Positions 17,312-25,497 are shown, counted from the stretch's first letter. The stretch: DNA of 52,959 nt from an archaeon (GCA_021817005.1 JAKAWJ010000011.1:1-52959), one strand, 5' to 3'. The notes: generated from the letters alone by a model not told the origin. Made by a program: numbers and translations.

Positions 17312-18295
17312 ATGCATGACAAAGAGCGGCCTCTTGATGTCCAGTCGCAAAAGCCCAGATTTCCGTTACGGATTGAAAAGGCAGGTATTGTAAATGTCAT
17401 TAAGGAGGTTGTCTTTAACTCTTCGGGGCGTCCATACAACGTTGTAGCCTCATTCGATGTCTTTACCGATTTACCTGAATGGCAGAGAGGAATGCATATG
17501 AGCAGACCCGGTGAGGCGATAATGGACATTCTCGAGAGTTCCTCCAGTCTTCCAATAAAGACATTTGAAGGGCTCTGCGAAGAGGTCTCCAAACGCACAC
17601 TGGAGGTCTCTGAGTCCTCAAGCTATGCTGAGACTAGGCTCAGAGGTGCGATGGTTCTGCGTTCAAGATCGAAAATAAATGGCAGGGTGACGACCGAGCC
17701 CATAAAAGTTATTTCGTCTGCAAAGGCTCAGCGCGAGCCTCCGGTAACACGGCACTCAATCGGCGTCATTGTGTCTGGAATGACTGTATGCCCCTGCGCC
17801 CTTGAGATGATACGAGACTACAGCAAGGACCTACTTGGCGCTGAGCTTGGTTCACGCAAAACCCAAGACCTAAGCGACCTGATCGACCGCGCTGTTAATG
17901 AACTTCCTCTTGCCTCACATGTCCAGAGGGGGACGGCAAAGCTGGTTGGTTATGGAGCCAAGCCTGGCGCGCTTGACGTATATGAGCTTGTAGACATAGC
18001 AGAAAGAGCAATGAGCAGTCCGACCCAAGCCGTGCTAAAAAGGGTTGATGAGGCGAGCCTGGTAAGAACTGCGTTCTCAAGGCCAAGATTTGTCGAAGAT
18101 GTTGTTAGAGAAATGGGTTTGGAAGTCGCAAGGACCTATGGCGGAAAAGTGTCGCAGGATACCAACTTCCTCTTTGTGCAAAGAAACTTCGAAAGTATTC
18201 ACAAACATGACGTAAAAGCTATTCTCAGAGCCTCGCTTGGCGAGCTGGTTGAACAGCTGTCACTCATCGAGAAGCCTAACGCCATTGGCGAATGA
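17312..18295 (+). CDS. mptA: GTP cyclohydrolase of the MptA/FolE2 family
   Basis: First enzyme of archaeal pterin synthesis, opening the imidazole ring of GTP. The 327-residue protein matches COG1469: an early KAGIVNV segment, then SGMTVCPCALEMIRDYS with the metal-binding Cys (about residue 157), and SHVQRGTAKL with the conserved His. True MptA is Fe-dependent and yields a cyclic phosphate; FolE2 yields dihydroneopterin triphosphate; I cannot tell which. ATG at 17312 lies about 28 nt after AACACTTATG, so the mRNA is probably leaderless (TTG 17309 is in frame). Its 3' end overlaps the convergent gene by 36 nt. Confidence 0.88.
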   Translation: MHDKERPLDVQSQKPRFPLRIEKAGIVNVIKEVVFNSSGRPYNVVASFDVFTDLPEWQRGMHMSRPGEAIMDILESSSSLPIKTFEGLCEEVSKRTLEVSESSSYAETRLRGAMVLRSRSKINGRVTTEPIKVISSAKAQREPPVTRHSIGVIVSGMTVCPCALEMIRDYSKDLLGAELGSRKTQDLSDLIDRAVNELPLASHVQRGTAKLVGYGAKPGALDVYELVDIAERAMSSPTQAVLKRVDEASLVRTAFSRPRFVEDVVREMGLEVARTYGGKVSQDTNFLFVQRNFESIHKHDVKAILRASLGELVEQLSLIEKPNAIGE

Positions 18296-18583
18296 TACGA
18301 GTAAATCCTTGCTCTCCTCGCCGTCTATTTGTTTCAGGAGCAAATTTTTCACCCAGATCAGGTCGAATCGTAGCTCGCCATCGTATCCCTTTTCTCTGTA
18401 ATACTGACGTAGTGCATCAGTGATTGCCAACTTTACCTGTTCGGCCCCCATACCATAAGAGACAGACTTCGCCAGGCGTTCGGCCCATTCATCACTGAAT
18501 CTTAATGATTTATCTTCCTCGACAACGACGCCGTACTTGATTAGCCTTGCAAGCGCCTCGTCAAGAAAGTAATCCGCAGCCAA
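18260..18583 (-). CDS. Small protein of unknown function
   Basis: A 107-residue, mostly helical and charged protein starting at TTG 18583. No family recognised; the N-terminal half (FLDEALARLIKYGVVVEEDKSLRFSDE) could be a small winged-helix-like unit. A TATA-like GATATAATGC at about 18632-18641 lies some 55 nt upstream. Its last 12 codons overlap the end of mptA on the other strand. Confidence 0.6.
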   Translation of the reverse strand: MAADYFLDEALARLIKYGVVVEEDKSLRFSDEWAERLAKSVSYGMGAEQVKLAITDALRQYYREKGYDGELRFDLIWVKNLLLKQIDGEESKDLLVSFANGVRLLDE

Positions 18584-18679
18584 TCTGATCGATATCCAAA
18601 TTCTCTGAATACCTAGTTATGGATACTACAAGCATTATATCACTAATGATGACGGGACTGGGATTTTTGCCTTCGGCCC

Positions 18680-18688
18680 AAAAAAAAA
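18680..18688 (-). terminator. T-run terminator after alba
   Basis: Nine consecutive T on the minus strand, starting about 18 nt after the alba stop. T-runs alone end archaeal transcription, so this probably ends the alba message. Confidence 0.55.
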
Positions 18689-18706
18689 GAACTGCCTTGG
18701 AGAAAT

Positions 18707-19060
18707 TTACTCCTTTCCCAAAGTGATTTTGATTGCGGATATATTTCTCGGCTTGCCCTCAAGCTCGACGGTTTCTGTCGCTATCGAAATGTCGTTAATT
18801 ACAGCATTCTTCATAAAGTTTCTTCGCAGAATCTCAGCAGTATCCACCGCTCTAGTAATAGCCTTGCCTCTCGCCTTAATATGCACCTGCTTCGAGCCAC
18901 GTTCAAAGTGCGTGAGTACTGCGGTTACATAGCTCATCGGTGGCTTTTGACCAACAAGCACGGTGTCCGGCTGCGCCAAACTTGGTGTGCGCGGACTGTC
19001 GGCAGGCGATTTCTTTTCATTAGAGTCCGAGGATTGTTCCACGGAGGTGGACGAGTCCAC
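18707..19060 (-). CDS. albA: Alba-family chromatin protein
   Basis: DNA/RNA-binding chromatin protein, 117 residues. The Alba core spans about residues 38-117: KPPMSYVTAVL, then KQVHIKARGKAITRAVDTAEILRRNF, and the closing strand ISAIKITLGK. The N-terminal 37 residues are a Ser/Asp/Pro-rich, probably disordered tail that is longer than in most Alba proteins. Start is GTG at 19060, 35 nt after a TATA-like GATTAATCTG; the next Met (residue 42) would cut into the core. Monocistronic, with a T-run behind it. Confidence 0.92.
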   Translation of the reverse strand: MDSSTSVEQSSDSNEKKSPADSPRTPSLAQPDTVLVGQKPPMSYVTAVLTHFERGSKQVHIKARGKAITRAVDTAEILRRNFMKNAVINDISIATETVELEGKPRNISAIKITLGKE

Positions 19061-19090
19061 ACTTCTAGGGTTTCGTGGTCGTTTGGTGGG

Positions 19091-19100
19091 CAGATTAATC
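19091..19100 (-). promoter_or_regulatory. TATA-like box for alba
   Basis: GATTAATCTG on the minus strand, about 35 nt before the GTG at 19060. A second AT-rich site, CTTAAGAA at 19121-19128, would give a longer leader; both may be used. Confidence 0.45.
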
Positions 19101-19278
19101 GGATTGAGGAGGAGCGGAGGTTCTTAAGTGTTTTCGAGAGTTCAAACTCGTCTGCGCCACAGGTGCTAAGACGTAGAGGGTGGGTTTAGGCCACGTTCGG
19201 AAAGAAGCGACGCGCTCAGGAGTCATCGACTCGAAGTCGGAACCGTGAAACGAATCTGTTTGCTGAGGTTTCATCAAC

Positions 19279-19287
19279 CCTTAAGTA
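19279..19287 (+). promoter_or_regulatory. TATA-like box for the HAD phosphatase-lipA operon
   Basis: CCTTAAGTA, 42 nt before the ATG at 19325, predicting a leader of about 16 nt. Confidence 0.5.
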
Positions 19288-19324
19288 TGCGGCCCTTATC
19301 CATGCGTCTTGCGCCACATGTGAG

Positions 19325-20035
19325 ATGCCGAAGAGTTTGTTCGATTCAAATTATAAAGCTGTCATATTCGACCTTGACGGCACGCTAATCGATAGCCTAG
19401 AGTCGTTCGCCGCTGCACAAATCAAGGCGCTTGTAGAGAATGGAATAGACCGACACTCTGCAGCAGAGCTCACAAACGACGTGAGAATGCCCTTTGACCG
19501 GCGCCTCCGCGCCCTGAAACCAGAACTGGAAGAAGAAAAAATACGGAAAATACTGGCTGACTACGTCAGAGTTTACAATACTGAAACTTTCAAGCTTGCA
19601 ACTCCTATGGAGGGAGCCAAACACCTGCTGAACACGCTGGAGCAAAATTCGGTCAAAGCAGGTGTAGTGACCTCACGTTCTCTCCTAGAAGCTGCCATTG
19701 TTCCTACGTTGGAACGCGTTGGGCTACTTAGCTACATAAGCAGCATTATAACCCCAAGTGATGTAGCAAAACCGAAACCGGAGCCATATGGACATCTCCT
19801 TTCCCTAAAAAGGCTGAGTGTCTCTGCCAGCTCTGCCGCGGGCGTTGGCGACTCCCCAGAGGATATCATCGCCTCGAAGAAAGCCGGTATTCTTGCGGTT
19901 GCGTTTACGTCGGGCTTCTATAGCCGCTCTGAGCTCAAGTCATTCAATCCTGACGCTTATGCTCGCTCCCTGAGCGAGATTCTACCCATAGTCGCAGGTG
20001 GCTGTACGGCCGATAAGCAGGCCACAGGAAGGTGA
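19325..20035 (+). CDS. HAD-superfamily phosphatase (phosphoglycolate phosphatase-like)
   Basis: A 236-residue HAD hydrolase with motif I FDLDGTLIDS (catalytic Asp pair, about residues 16-25), a helical C1 cap, motif II Thr/Ser in GVVTSRS, motif III Lys in VAKPKPEPYG and motif IV GVGDSPEDI. The C1 cap and the KPxPEP segment fit phosphoglycolate phosphatase-like small-molecule phosphatases; the real substrate is not decided by sequence. lipA begins 8 nt downstream, so they form one operon, although the functional link is unclear. Confidence 0.87.
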   Translation: MPKSLFDSNYKAVIFDLDGTLIDSLESFAAAQIKALVENGIDRHSAAELTNDVRMPFDRRLRALKPELEEEKIRKILADYVRVYNTETFKLATPMEGAKHLLNTLEQNSVKAGVVTSRSLLEAAIVPTLERVGLLSYISSIITPSDVAKPKPEPYGHLLSLKRLSVSASSAAGVGDSPEDIIASKKAGILAVAFTSGFYSRSELKSFNPDAYARSLSEILPIVAGGCTADKQATGR

Positions 20036-20042
20036 GCTTAAG

Positions 20043-20972
20043 ATGGAACCCTTAGATTTGCATAAAGCGATGAAACCTGATTGGCTCAAAGTGAGGCCCC
20101 CAGCAGGAAGGAGCTATCTCGAAATAAAGAAATTAAAGGCGGACCTGTCGCTACACACGGTCTGCGAAGAAGCGCACTGCCCCAACATTGGCGAATGCTG
20201 GGGAGGCGGGACCGCAACCTTCATGCTCCTTGGCGACCTTTGTACGAGGCATTGCAGATTCTGCGCGGTGAAGAGCGGAAAACCTAGAGGAATTGTAGAC
20301 CCTTTGGAACCGCAAAAGGTTGCGCAGGCCATAAGGCAGATGGGATTAAGCTACGCCGTGATCACTTCAGTAGATCGCGATGATTTGGCTGACGGTGGAG
20401 CCTCGGTTTTTGCGTCCACAATCAAGGCAGTGCGTTCCCTGTGCCCTCGCACAAGGGTAGAGGTGCTCATTCCGGACTTTCAAGGAAACCTAGAGAGCCT
20501 TGATAAAGTGGTTTCCGCTGGCCCTGACGTAATCGCTCATAATATTGAAACCGTCCGCAGGTTGAGCCCGAGCGTAAGGGACCCACGGGCGTCTTATGAA
20601 CAGACTCTCAGAGTGCTTCGGGCCATCAAATCCAAGGACGGCATGATGCCGACCAAGTCCTCCATAATGCTGGGCCTAGGTGAAAGCGCGGAGGAAGTCG
20701 AGGAGACTATGTCCGACCTGAGAAGCTCTCGGGTTGACTTTCTTACACTCGGCCAGTATCTGCAGCCCTCAAGGGGACACATTCAGTTGGTGGAATATGT
20801 CTCTCCTGAAAGATTCGAAAAATACCGCGAGATTGGGATTCGTCTCGGCTTTAGATATGTAGCGGCTGGGCCATTGGTAAGAAGCTCATACAGGGCCGGG
20901 GAATACTATCTCTCAACCATAATCGACCAAATTCGCACTGGCGAGCGCACCGCGCTGCCAGCGGGATCCTGA
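20043..20972 (+). CDS. lipA: Lipoyl synthase
   Basis: Radical-SAM enzyme inserting two sulfurs into octanoyl groups on E2-type proteins. The auxiliary-cluster cysteines are in CEEAHCPNIGEC (residues 41, 46, 52), the SAM-cluster motif is CTRHCRFC (67, 71, 74), and the C-terminal RSSYRAGE supplies the Ser ligand. Length (309) is normal. ATG at 20043 has the ribosome site GGAAGGTGA just before it, which decides the start over in-frame codons at 19998. It stands upstream of E2, E3 and lipB on the same strand. Confidence 0.96.
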   Translation: MEPLDLHKAMKPDWLKVRPPAGRSYLEIKKLKADLSLHTVCEEAHCPNIGECWGGGTATFMLLGDLCTRHCRFCAVKSGKPRGIVDPLEPQKVAQAIRQMGLSYAVITSVDRDDLADGGASVFASTIKAVRSLCPRTRVEVLIPDFQGNLESLDKVVSAGPDVIAHNIETVRRLSPSVRDPRASYEQTLRVLRAIKSKDGMMPTKSSIMLGLGESAEEVEETMSDLRSSRVDFLTLGQYLQPSRGHIQLVEYVSPERFEKYREIGIRLGFRYVAAGPLVRSSYRAGEYYLSTIIDQIRTGERTALPAGS

Positions 20973-20996
20973 GACACCCTTGTAGAAATAAAAGCA

Positions 20997-21109
20997 CCTA
21001 GGAACAACTTATATTCGCTCTCTATGCCTTCAATAGAAGAACCGCGTGGTTGACCTAGGAATTAGGAAGGGCGGCAGCCGGCTATCTCGGGACCCCATCG
21101 TCCTAGGAA
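20997..21109 (+). repeat. Three CCTAGGAA repeats in the E2 leader region
   Basis: The octamer CCTAGGAA occurs at 20997-21004, 21054-21061 and 21102-21109, spaced 57 and 48 nt. Its core CCTAGG is palindromic. One copy precedes the TATA box and two lie in the predicted leader, so they could be regulator sites. Confidence 0.4.
21007..21016 (+). promoter_or_regulatory. TATA box upstream of the E2-E3-lipB genes
   Basis: ACTTATATTC is the only good TATA match between lipA and E2. It predicts transcription from about 21037, leaving about 138 nt before the E2 ATG, unusually long for this window. The GTG at 21046 lies 35 nt after it. Confidence 0.5.
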
Positions 21110-21144
21110 GAAGGAGCAGCTCTCGACCCCGAAGGCAAGACTAG
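21046..21144 (+). CDS. Candidate small Arg-rich leader ORF (32 residues)
   Basis: GTG at 21046 opens a 32-codon frame ending in TAG at 21142-21144. The peptide would be strongly basic (IRKGG, GRRSSSRPRR). The TATA-to-GTG spacing of 35 nt is that of other leaderless or near-leaderless genes here, which is why I list it. It could be a regulatory upstream ORF, a small RNA-binding protein, or chance in a structured leader. No homology is claimed. Confidence 0.3.
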   Translation: MVDLGIRKGGSRLSRDPIVLGRRSSSRPRRQD

Positions 21145-21174
21145 GGGAGCGCGGTCGGAAAGGGCCAGAAGACA

Positions 21175-22461
21175 ATGTATGAGTTCAAAATACCTGACAT
21201 CGGAGAAGGTGTAACTGATGGAGAAATTGTTAAATGGCTTGTTAAGCCAGGGGACATGGTATCAGAAGATCAGCCACTTCTAGAGATAATGACCGACAAG
21301 GTAAATGCAGTAATACCATCCCCCGTTGCCGGTAAAGTCGACCAGATAATGGGTAAAGAGGGCGAGAAGGTTAAGGTCGGCCAAGTTGTTCTCACGATCG
21401 CAACCGCAACATCGGGCACAAAGTCTTCTGTCGGTACTCCTCCTCAAGATACTCGGCCAGTTGATGACAGAAGCCGACCACAAGCCGAGAGGATGGAGGC
21501 GCAGTCAGGCCAGCAGGGAGGAGTTTTGGGGGCGCGGGTGCTCGCTCCTCCCTCAGTCAGAAAGCTAGCGCGCGAACTAGGCGTGGACCTGAATTCAGTT
21601 GCGGGTTCGGGGCCAGGGGGGCGTATAACAGAGTCTGACGTGCGTAGCTATTCGAATGCTTCTTCTGCGGGCATGCCTGCAGCGGCAGTGTCGCTACCCG
21701 CTAACGAGAGTCCCCTCAAGGGTTCAGCGCGGCCAGGCCAAACTGCATCCGAAGTAACTGAAGAAAGAATCCCGCTCCGTGGGCTGAGGCGCTCAGTTGC
21801 AGAAAAGATGGTCAAATCTGCTTTTACAGCTCCTCATGTAACCCACTTCGACGAAGCAGATGTAACGGAGTTGGTCAAGCTTCGGGAGCTTTTCAGGCCG
21901 CTCGCGGAAACTAAGGGTGTGAAGCTGACTTTTATTCCCTTTATCATTAAAATGCTTAGCGTCGCGCTGAAAGAATATCCTTACCTTAATGCAACGCTCG
22001 ACGACTCTACCCAAGAGATAATTCTGCACAAATACTATAACATCGGGATTGCCACTTCTGTAGAAGGAGGTCTCGTTGTTCCCGTGGTCAAGCACGCCGA
22101 CCAGAAGACAATCTTCGAAATCGCATCAGAAGTTGCTCGATTAAGCGACCAGGCCAGGTCTGGGAGGCTGACACTATCAGATGTGCAAGGAGGCACGTTC
22201 ACAGTAACAAGCATAGGCAATATCGGAGGGGTATTCGCTACTCCAATAATAAATCACCCAGAAGTGGCAATACTTGGCATATACAGAATCGCAAAGAGAC
22301 CAGTGTATTCTAGTGGGGGACAACTTGAAGCTAGGGACATACTGAACTTTTCAGTTACCTTTGACCATCGGGTCCTTGACGGGGCAGTAGCTGCCACCTT
22401 TGCCCAGAGATTTAAACAGTTACTGGCGGACCCCCAACAGCTGGTGGCGTACCTCATCTGA
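21175..22461 (+). CDS. 2-Oxoacid dehydrogenase E2 (dihydrolipoyl acyltransferase)
   Basis: Core acyltransferase of a pyruvate/branched-chain-type dehydrogenase complex, 428 residues. Domains: N-terminal lipoyl domain with the lipoyl-Lys in MTDKVNA (Lys42), a Pro/Ala/Gly-rich linker, the E1/E3-binding domain (about 122-157, LAPPSVRKLAREL, GPGGRI), a second linker, and the catalytic domain ending with FDHRVLDGA (about 395-403) containing the His-Asp pair. ATG at 21175 is the canonical lipoyl-domain start MYEFKIPDIGEG. E3 follows after 19 nt. The acyl substrate cannot be fixed from E2 alone. Confidence 0.94.
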   Translation: MYEFKIPDIGEGVTDGEIVKWLVKPGDMVSEDQPLLEIMTDKVNAVIPSPVAGKVDQIMGKEGEKVKVGQVVLTIATATSGTKSSVGTPPQDTRPVDDRSRPQAERMEAQSGQQGGVLGARVLAPPSVRKLARELGVDLNSVAGSGPGGRITESDVRSYSNASSAGMPAAAVSLPANESPLKGSARPGQTASEVTEERIPLRGLRRSVAEKMVKSAFTAPHVTHFDEADVTELVKLRELFRPLAETKGVKLTFIPFIIKMLSVALKEYPYLNATLDDSTQEIILHKYYNIGIATSVEGGLVVPVVKHADQKTIFEIASEVARLSDQARSGRLTLSDVQGGTFTVTSIGNIGGVFATPIINHPEVAILGIYRIAKRPVYSSGGQLEARDILNFSVTFDHRVLDGAVAATFAQRFKQLLADPQQLVAYLI

Positions 22462-22480
22462 ATCGGTGGTATTCAGCTTT

Positions 22481-23893
22481 ATGGAAAACCCTGACGCAGT
22501 AGTTATCGGTGGTGGTCCAGGTGGATATGTTGCCGCGATTCGCCTGGGTCAGCTTGGAAAGAAGGTCGTGCTCATTGAAAGAAATAAACTTGGCGGTGAA
22601 TGCCTGAATTATGGTTGCATACCAACGAAGACCATGATTGGGACAGCGAAGATAGCAGACAGGTCCGTCCACCTTGCCGGAAAAGGATTACAGGGCGAAA
22701 TATCTGTTCAGTTACCAGAACTCGTAGACTGGAAGAACCAGGTTGTAAAAAAACTGGTTGACGGAGTTAGCAACCTCTTGAAATCAAACGGCGCCGAGGT
22801 AGTATTTGGGGAAGCCAGTATCACTGAGAAGCATAAAGTAGAAGTGGTAACGAAAACCGGAACTACTGAATCGCTGCAGGCATCGAGCATAATCGTAGCG
22901 ACTGGCTCGTCGCCAGTGGAACTTCCGATGTTAAGATTCGACCACAAGAGGGTATTGAACAACTGGGATGTCTTGGACCTGCGAGCCGTTCCCAAGAGAT
23001 TGCTTGTTGTCGGGGGCGGTGTAGTAGGGCTGGAATTTGCATTTATGTATGCCAAAATGGGTTCCGCGATAACTGTGGTCGAAATGATGGACCAGCTTCT
23101 CCCCGGCATGGATAAGGAGGTGTCAGAAGTCGTGCTTCGTTCAGCTAGGGCACATGGCATGGACATACAGCTGAAGTCAAAGGTCCTAGGCGGTAAAACC
23201 CAAGGTGATATGCTGGAAGTTGAATATGAGACCGAGAAGGGCAAAGTCACTGAATCATTCAGTTGTGCACTGATCTCAGTCGGTAGAAGGCCCAACACAA
23301 AGGGAATCGGCCTCGAGGCGGCGGGCGTAACTACGGACCCAAGAGGCTTTATCCCAGTTAACTCTAGGCTGATGACTTCCGCCACCGGAGTTTACGCCAT
23401 AGGTGACGTTACACCTGGCCCCATGCTTGCGCACAAAGCGATGAGGCAGGGTGTTGTTGTTGCCGAAGTGGTCGCTGGTCTCGATTCCGTGTTTGATAAT
23501 AAAGTGATCCCAGATGCCACATTCACCGATCCGGAAGTGGCTAATGCGGGCCTGAGCCTATCAGCTGCTACTTCAGCGGGATTCAAAGCGGGGTCGGCCA
23601 AGTTTCCCTTCGCAGCACTCGGGCGAGCGATTAGCGAAGATGAAACTAATGGTTTCGTAAAGATTGTCTATGAAGAGCCAACCAAGGCGGTACTTGGGGC
23701 GCAGATTGTTGGTCCAAACGCATCTGATATCATTAGCGAAATAACACTCGCAATAGAGATGGGCGCCACGCTCGAAGATTTGTCCGCTACCATTCACCCC
23801 CACCCGACCCATCCAGAAGCTATACTCGAAGCTATTGAAGCTGCAGAAGGAAAATCCATTCATATGGTGAACAGGAGACGCAGCCCACAATAG
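22481..23893 (+). CDS. lpdA: Dihydrolipoyl dehydrogenase (E3)
   Basis: FAD enzyme reoxidising dihydrolipoyl E2 with NAD+. The 470-residue protein has the FAD motif VIGGGPGG, the redox disulfide in GGECLNYGC (Cys41, Cys46), the NAD motif VVGGGVVGLE, the second FAD motif YAIGDV and the active-site HPHPTHPE. ATG at 22481 lies between a GGTGG ribosome site and the family N-terminus; upstream in-frame codons to 22400 overlap E2. lipB starts 8 nt downstream. Confidence 0.95.
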   Translation: MENPDAVVIGGGPGGYVAAIRLGQLGKKVVLIERNKLGGECLNYGCIPTKTMIGTAKIADRSVHLAGKGLQGEISVQLPELVDWKNQVVKKLVDGVSNLLKSNGAEVVFGEASITEKHKVEVVTKTGTTESLQASSIIVATGSSPVELPMLRFDHKRVLNNWDVLDLRAVPKRLLVVGGGVVGLEFAFMYAKMGSAITVVEMMDQLLPGMDKEVSEVVLRSARAHGMDIQLKSKVLGGKTQGDMLEVEYETEKGKVTESFSCALISVGRRPNTKGIGLEAAGVTTDPRGFIPVNSRLMTSATGVYAIGDVTPGPMLAHKAMRQGVVVAEVVAGLDSVFDNKVIPDATFTDPEVANAGLSLSAATSAGFKAGSAKFPFAALGRAISEDETNGFVKIVYEEPTKAVLGAQIVGPNASDIISEITLAIEMGATLEDLSATIHPHPTHPEAILEAIEAAEGKSIHMVNRRRSPQ

Positions 23894-23901
23894 TACGCGA
23901 C

Positions 23902-24555
23902 ATGGGTATTGTGGACTACGCTGTTGCCTGGAACCTGCAGAAAGAACTCGTTGAGAGCAAAGCCGCGGGCAACGAGGAGCGCGACTTCCTTATTTTGTTG
24001 GAGCATCCACATGTGATAACAGTTGGTCGAAAAGGCAATATGGACAACGTGCTCGACCCACGCGTACCGGTATACCGCGTAGAGCGGGGAGGCGACGCCA
24101 CCTACCATGGCCCAGGTCAACTGGTAGCCTACCCCATAGTCAATTTGGTTCGCACAAACTTCGCCCTGCGTGACTTTGTCAGGGCCCTAGAACGAATAAT
24201 AATAGAGGCACTCTCCACTTTTTCGATATCATCCTCAGCTATTGAAGGAAAAACCGGAGTTTGGGTTGGGAACAAGAAGATCGCGTCAATTGGTTTAGCG
24301 GTGGATCGCTGGATCACTTATCACGGGTTGGCACTGAATGTGAACACAGATCTCGCGTACTTCAAGATGATCCGGCCCTGCGGATTTTCCGCAGAAACAA
24401 TGACTTCCGTCGAGGAGATTACCGGGAAATCGCTGGATATGAGACGAGTCAAGGATTCTCTAGTCAGGGCTTATGCTCGTGTAATGGGGGCTCGAATGGA
24501 AGCCGAGTCAGAGCGGGGAGATTATCCAATTGAGCCAGAGAGTCTGGTGGATTGA
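23902..24555 (+). CDS. lipB: Octanoyltransferase
   Basis: Moves octanoyl groups from acyl carrier to the lipoyl domain, giving LipA its substrate. The 217-residue protein has the family motif RGGDATYHGPGQLVAYPI (about residues 59-76), the Lys in GNKKIASIGLAV and the thioester Cys in IRPCGFSAETMTS. It belongs to the LipB group, not the LplA/bipartite ligases common in archaea. Many archaea use carrier-independent routes, so the octanoyl donor here is an open question. Confidence 0.93.
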   Translation: MGIVDYAVAWNLQKELVESKAAGNEERDFLILLEHPHVITVGRKGNMDNVLDPRVPVYRVERGGDATYHGPGQLVAYPIVNLVRTNFALRDFVRALERIIIEALSTFSISSSAIEGKTGVWVGNKKIASIGLAVDRWITYHGLALNVNTDLAYFKMIRPCGFSAETMTSVEEITGKSLDMRRVKDSLVRAYARVMGARMEAESERGDYPIEPESLVD

Positions 24556-24871
24556 GCGCGAGTTCCTTGACAGGAACTTGGTCGTAATCGGAGTGCAGCC
24601 TTCGGTCAAAATCTTGGACGGCACCCAGCTCACAGACGCTGGTCTAAAGGTGGCAGCCGACGTACGAAATTCACTGTTTGTCGAAGATTACTTTGGCGGG
24701 CTTGTTGACCCTGATCGCCCTCACGAACTGCACTTCCAGTATCCCACGCAGAAGATCATTATCAGTGGCTCAGTGGTCAGAGTGGCAATACCTGCCGGGA
24801 TGCTGAAGAGTCGCAGAGACTACGTAACCATAAAAAAGAATGAAGACGGGACTATCCTGATAGTTCCGTGA
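24530..24871 (+). CDS. Protein of unknown function coupled to lipB
   Basis: A 113-residue protein starting with TTG at 24530, inside the end of lipB (26-nt overlap), so translation is probably coupled. It is beta-rich: SVKILDGTQL, IIISGSVVRVAIPAGML, DYVTIKKNEDGTILIVP; the last 45 residues resemble an AbrB-like swapped-hairpin pattern but the match is weak. The context suggests a role with lipoate or the E2/E3 complex. No motif supports a reaction. Confidence 0.6.
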   Translation: MSQRVWWIEREFLDRNLVVIGVQPSVKILDGTQLTDAGLKVAADVRNSLFVEDYFGGLVDPDRPHELHFQYPTQKIIISGSVVRVAIPAGMLKSRRDYVTIKKNEDGTILIVP

Positions 24872-24934
24872 GTAACAAGCTAGCGGGCCAGTAACACTTA
24901 TCGTAAAGACGCCCAGTTTGGGCATGGCTGAGAC

Positions 24935-25483
24935 GTGCGCAAGACGCAAGTATACGCTGGTATCGGGTTGCTAATAATGGCGGCCCTCATGTTCTTCCTG
25001 ATTCTCCCCATTGTGACGGGATATGCCACCCATGTTTACGTCTCCAGTGGTGCCCAGGGCTCCCTGACATTGCAGCCGGGCGAAGCCCAAAATGTAACTT
25101 ACACTTCGCCTTATGAATACTTACTGCTTGGTTATAATGAGACGCCGCAGGCACTTCAGACCACAATCTTCGTGGGTAACGGGACGATTAGGCCCGGCTA
25201 TACTTCGGCAGGCAACGAGACTTACGAAATCAGTTTTGACTTGGGCAAACCCGGACCGGTAAGCCTTACTGCAGAGTTTGAAAATAACGGCACACTGCCT
25301 GTGACCACAGACTATATCCTTGCCCCCGCGACCATCAATCTACCTGCGATAGCAGCAGTGTTCTATGCATCTATCGGACTCTTTGCGGCGGGAGTGATTG
25401 TCGTGGTCTGGGGAGCTCTTCGGAAACAATCACTTCCGTCAGAAGAGTCCGGGGCTCAGCCAAATGGACCCCCCACAAAGTAA
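24935..25483 (+). CDS. Membrane-anchored protein with an extracytoplasmic beta domain
   Basis: A 182-residue protein with a transmembrane helix at about 8-30 and another at about 138-162, enclosing some 105 residues rich in Thr, Gly and Tyr with several NxT/NxS sequons (NVT, NET, NGT). The short C-tail is Pro-rich and probably cytoplasmic. Function unknown; it may be a glycosylated surface protein. Start is GTG at 24935. The SprT-like gene begins 14 nt downstream. Confidence 0.65.
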   Translation: MRKTQVYAGIGLLIMAALMFFLILPIVTGYATHVYVSSGAQGSLTLQPGEAQNVTYTSPYEYLLLGYNETPQALQTTIFVGNGTIRPGYTSAGNETYEISFDLGKPGPVSLTAEFENNGTLPVTTDYILAPATINLPAIAAVFYASIGLFAAGVIVVVWGALRKQSLPSEESGAQPNGPPTK

Positions 25484-25497
25484 GCAGCGATTCAATA

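Noticed and set aside
19130-19150. GAGTTCAAACTC resembling a tRNA T-arm
   Set aside because: The flanking bases do not form a five-pair stem and no D-arm or acceptor lies at the right distance.
19200-19290. Minus-strand TTGATGA and CTGA motifs resembling C/D box sRNA boxes
   Set aside because: The box C first base does not fit, C' and D are only 3 nt apart, there is no terminal stem, and the region already holds promoters for alba and the HAD gene.
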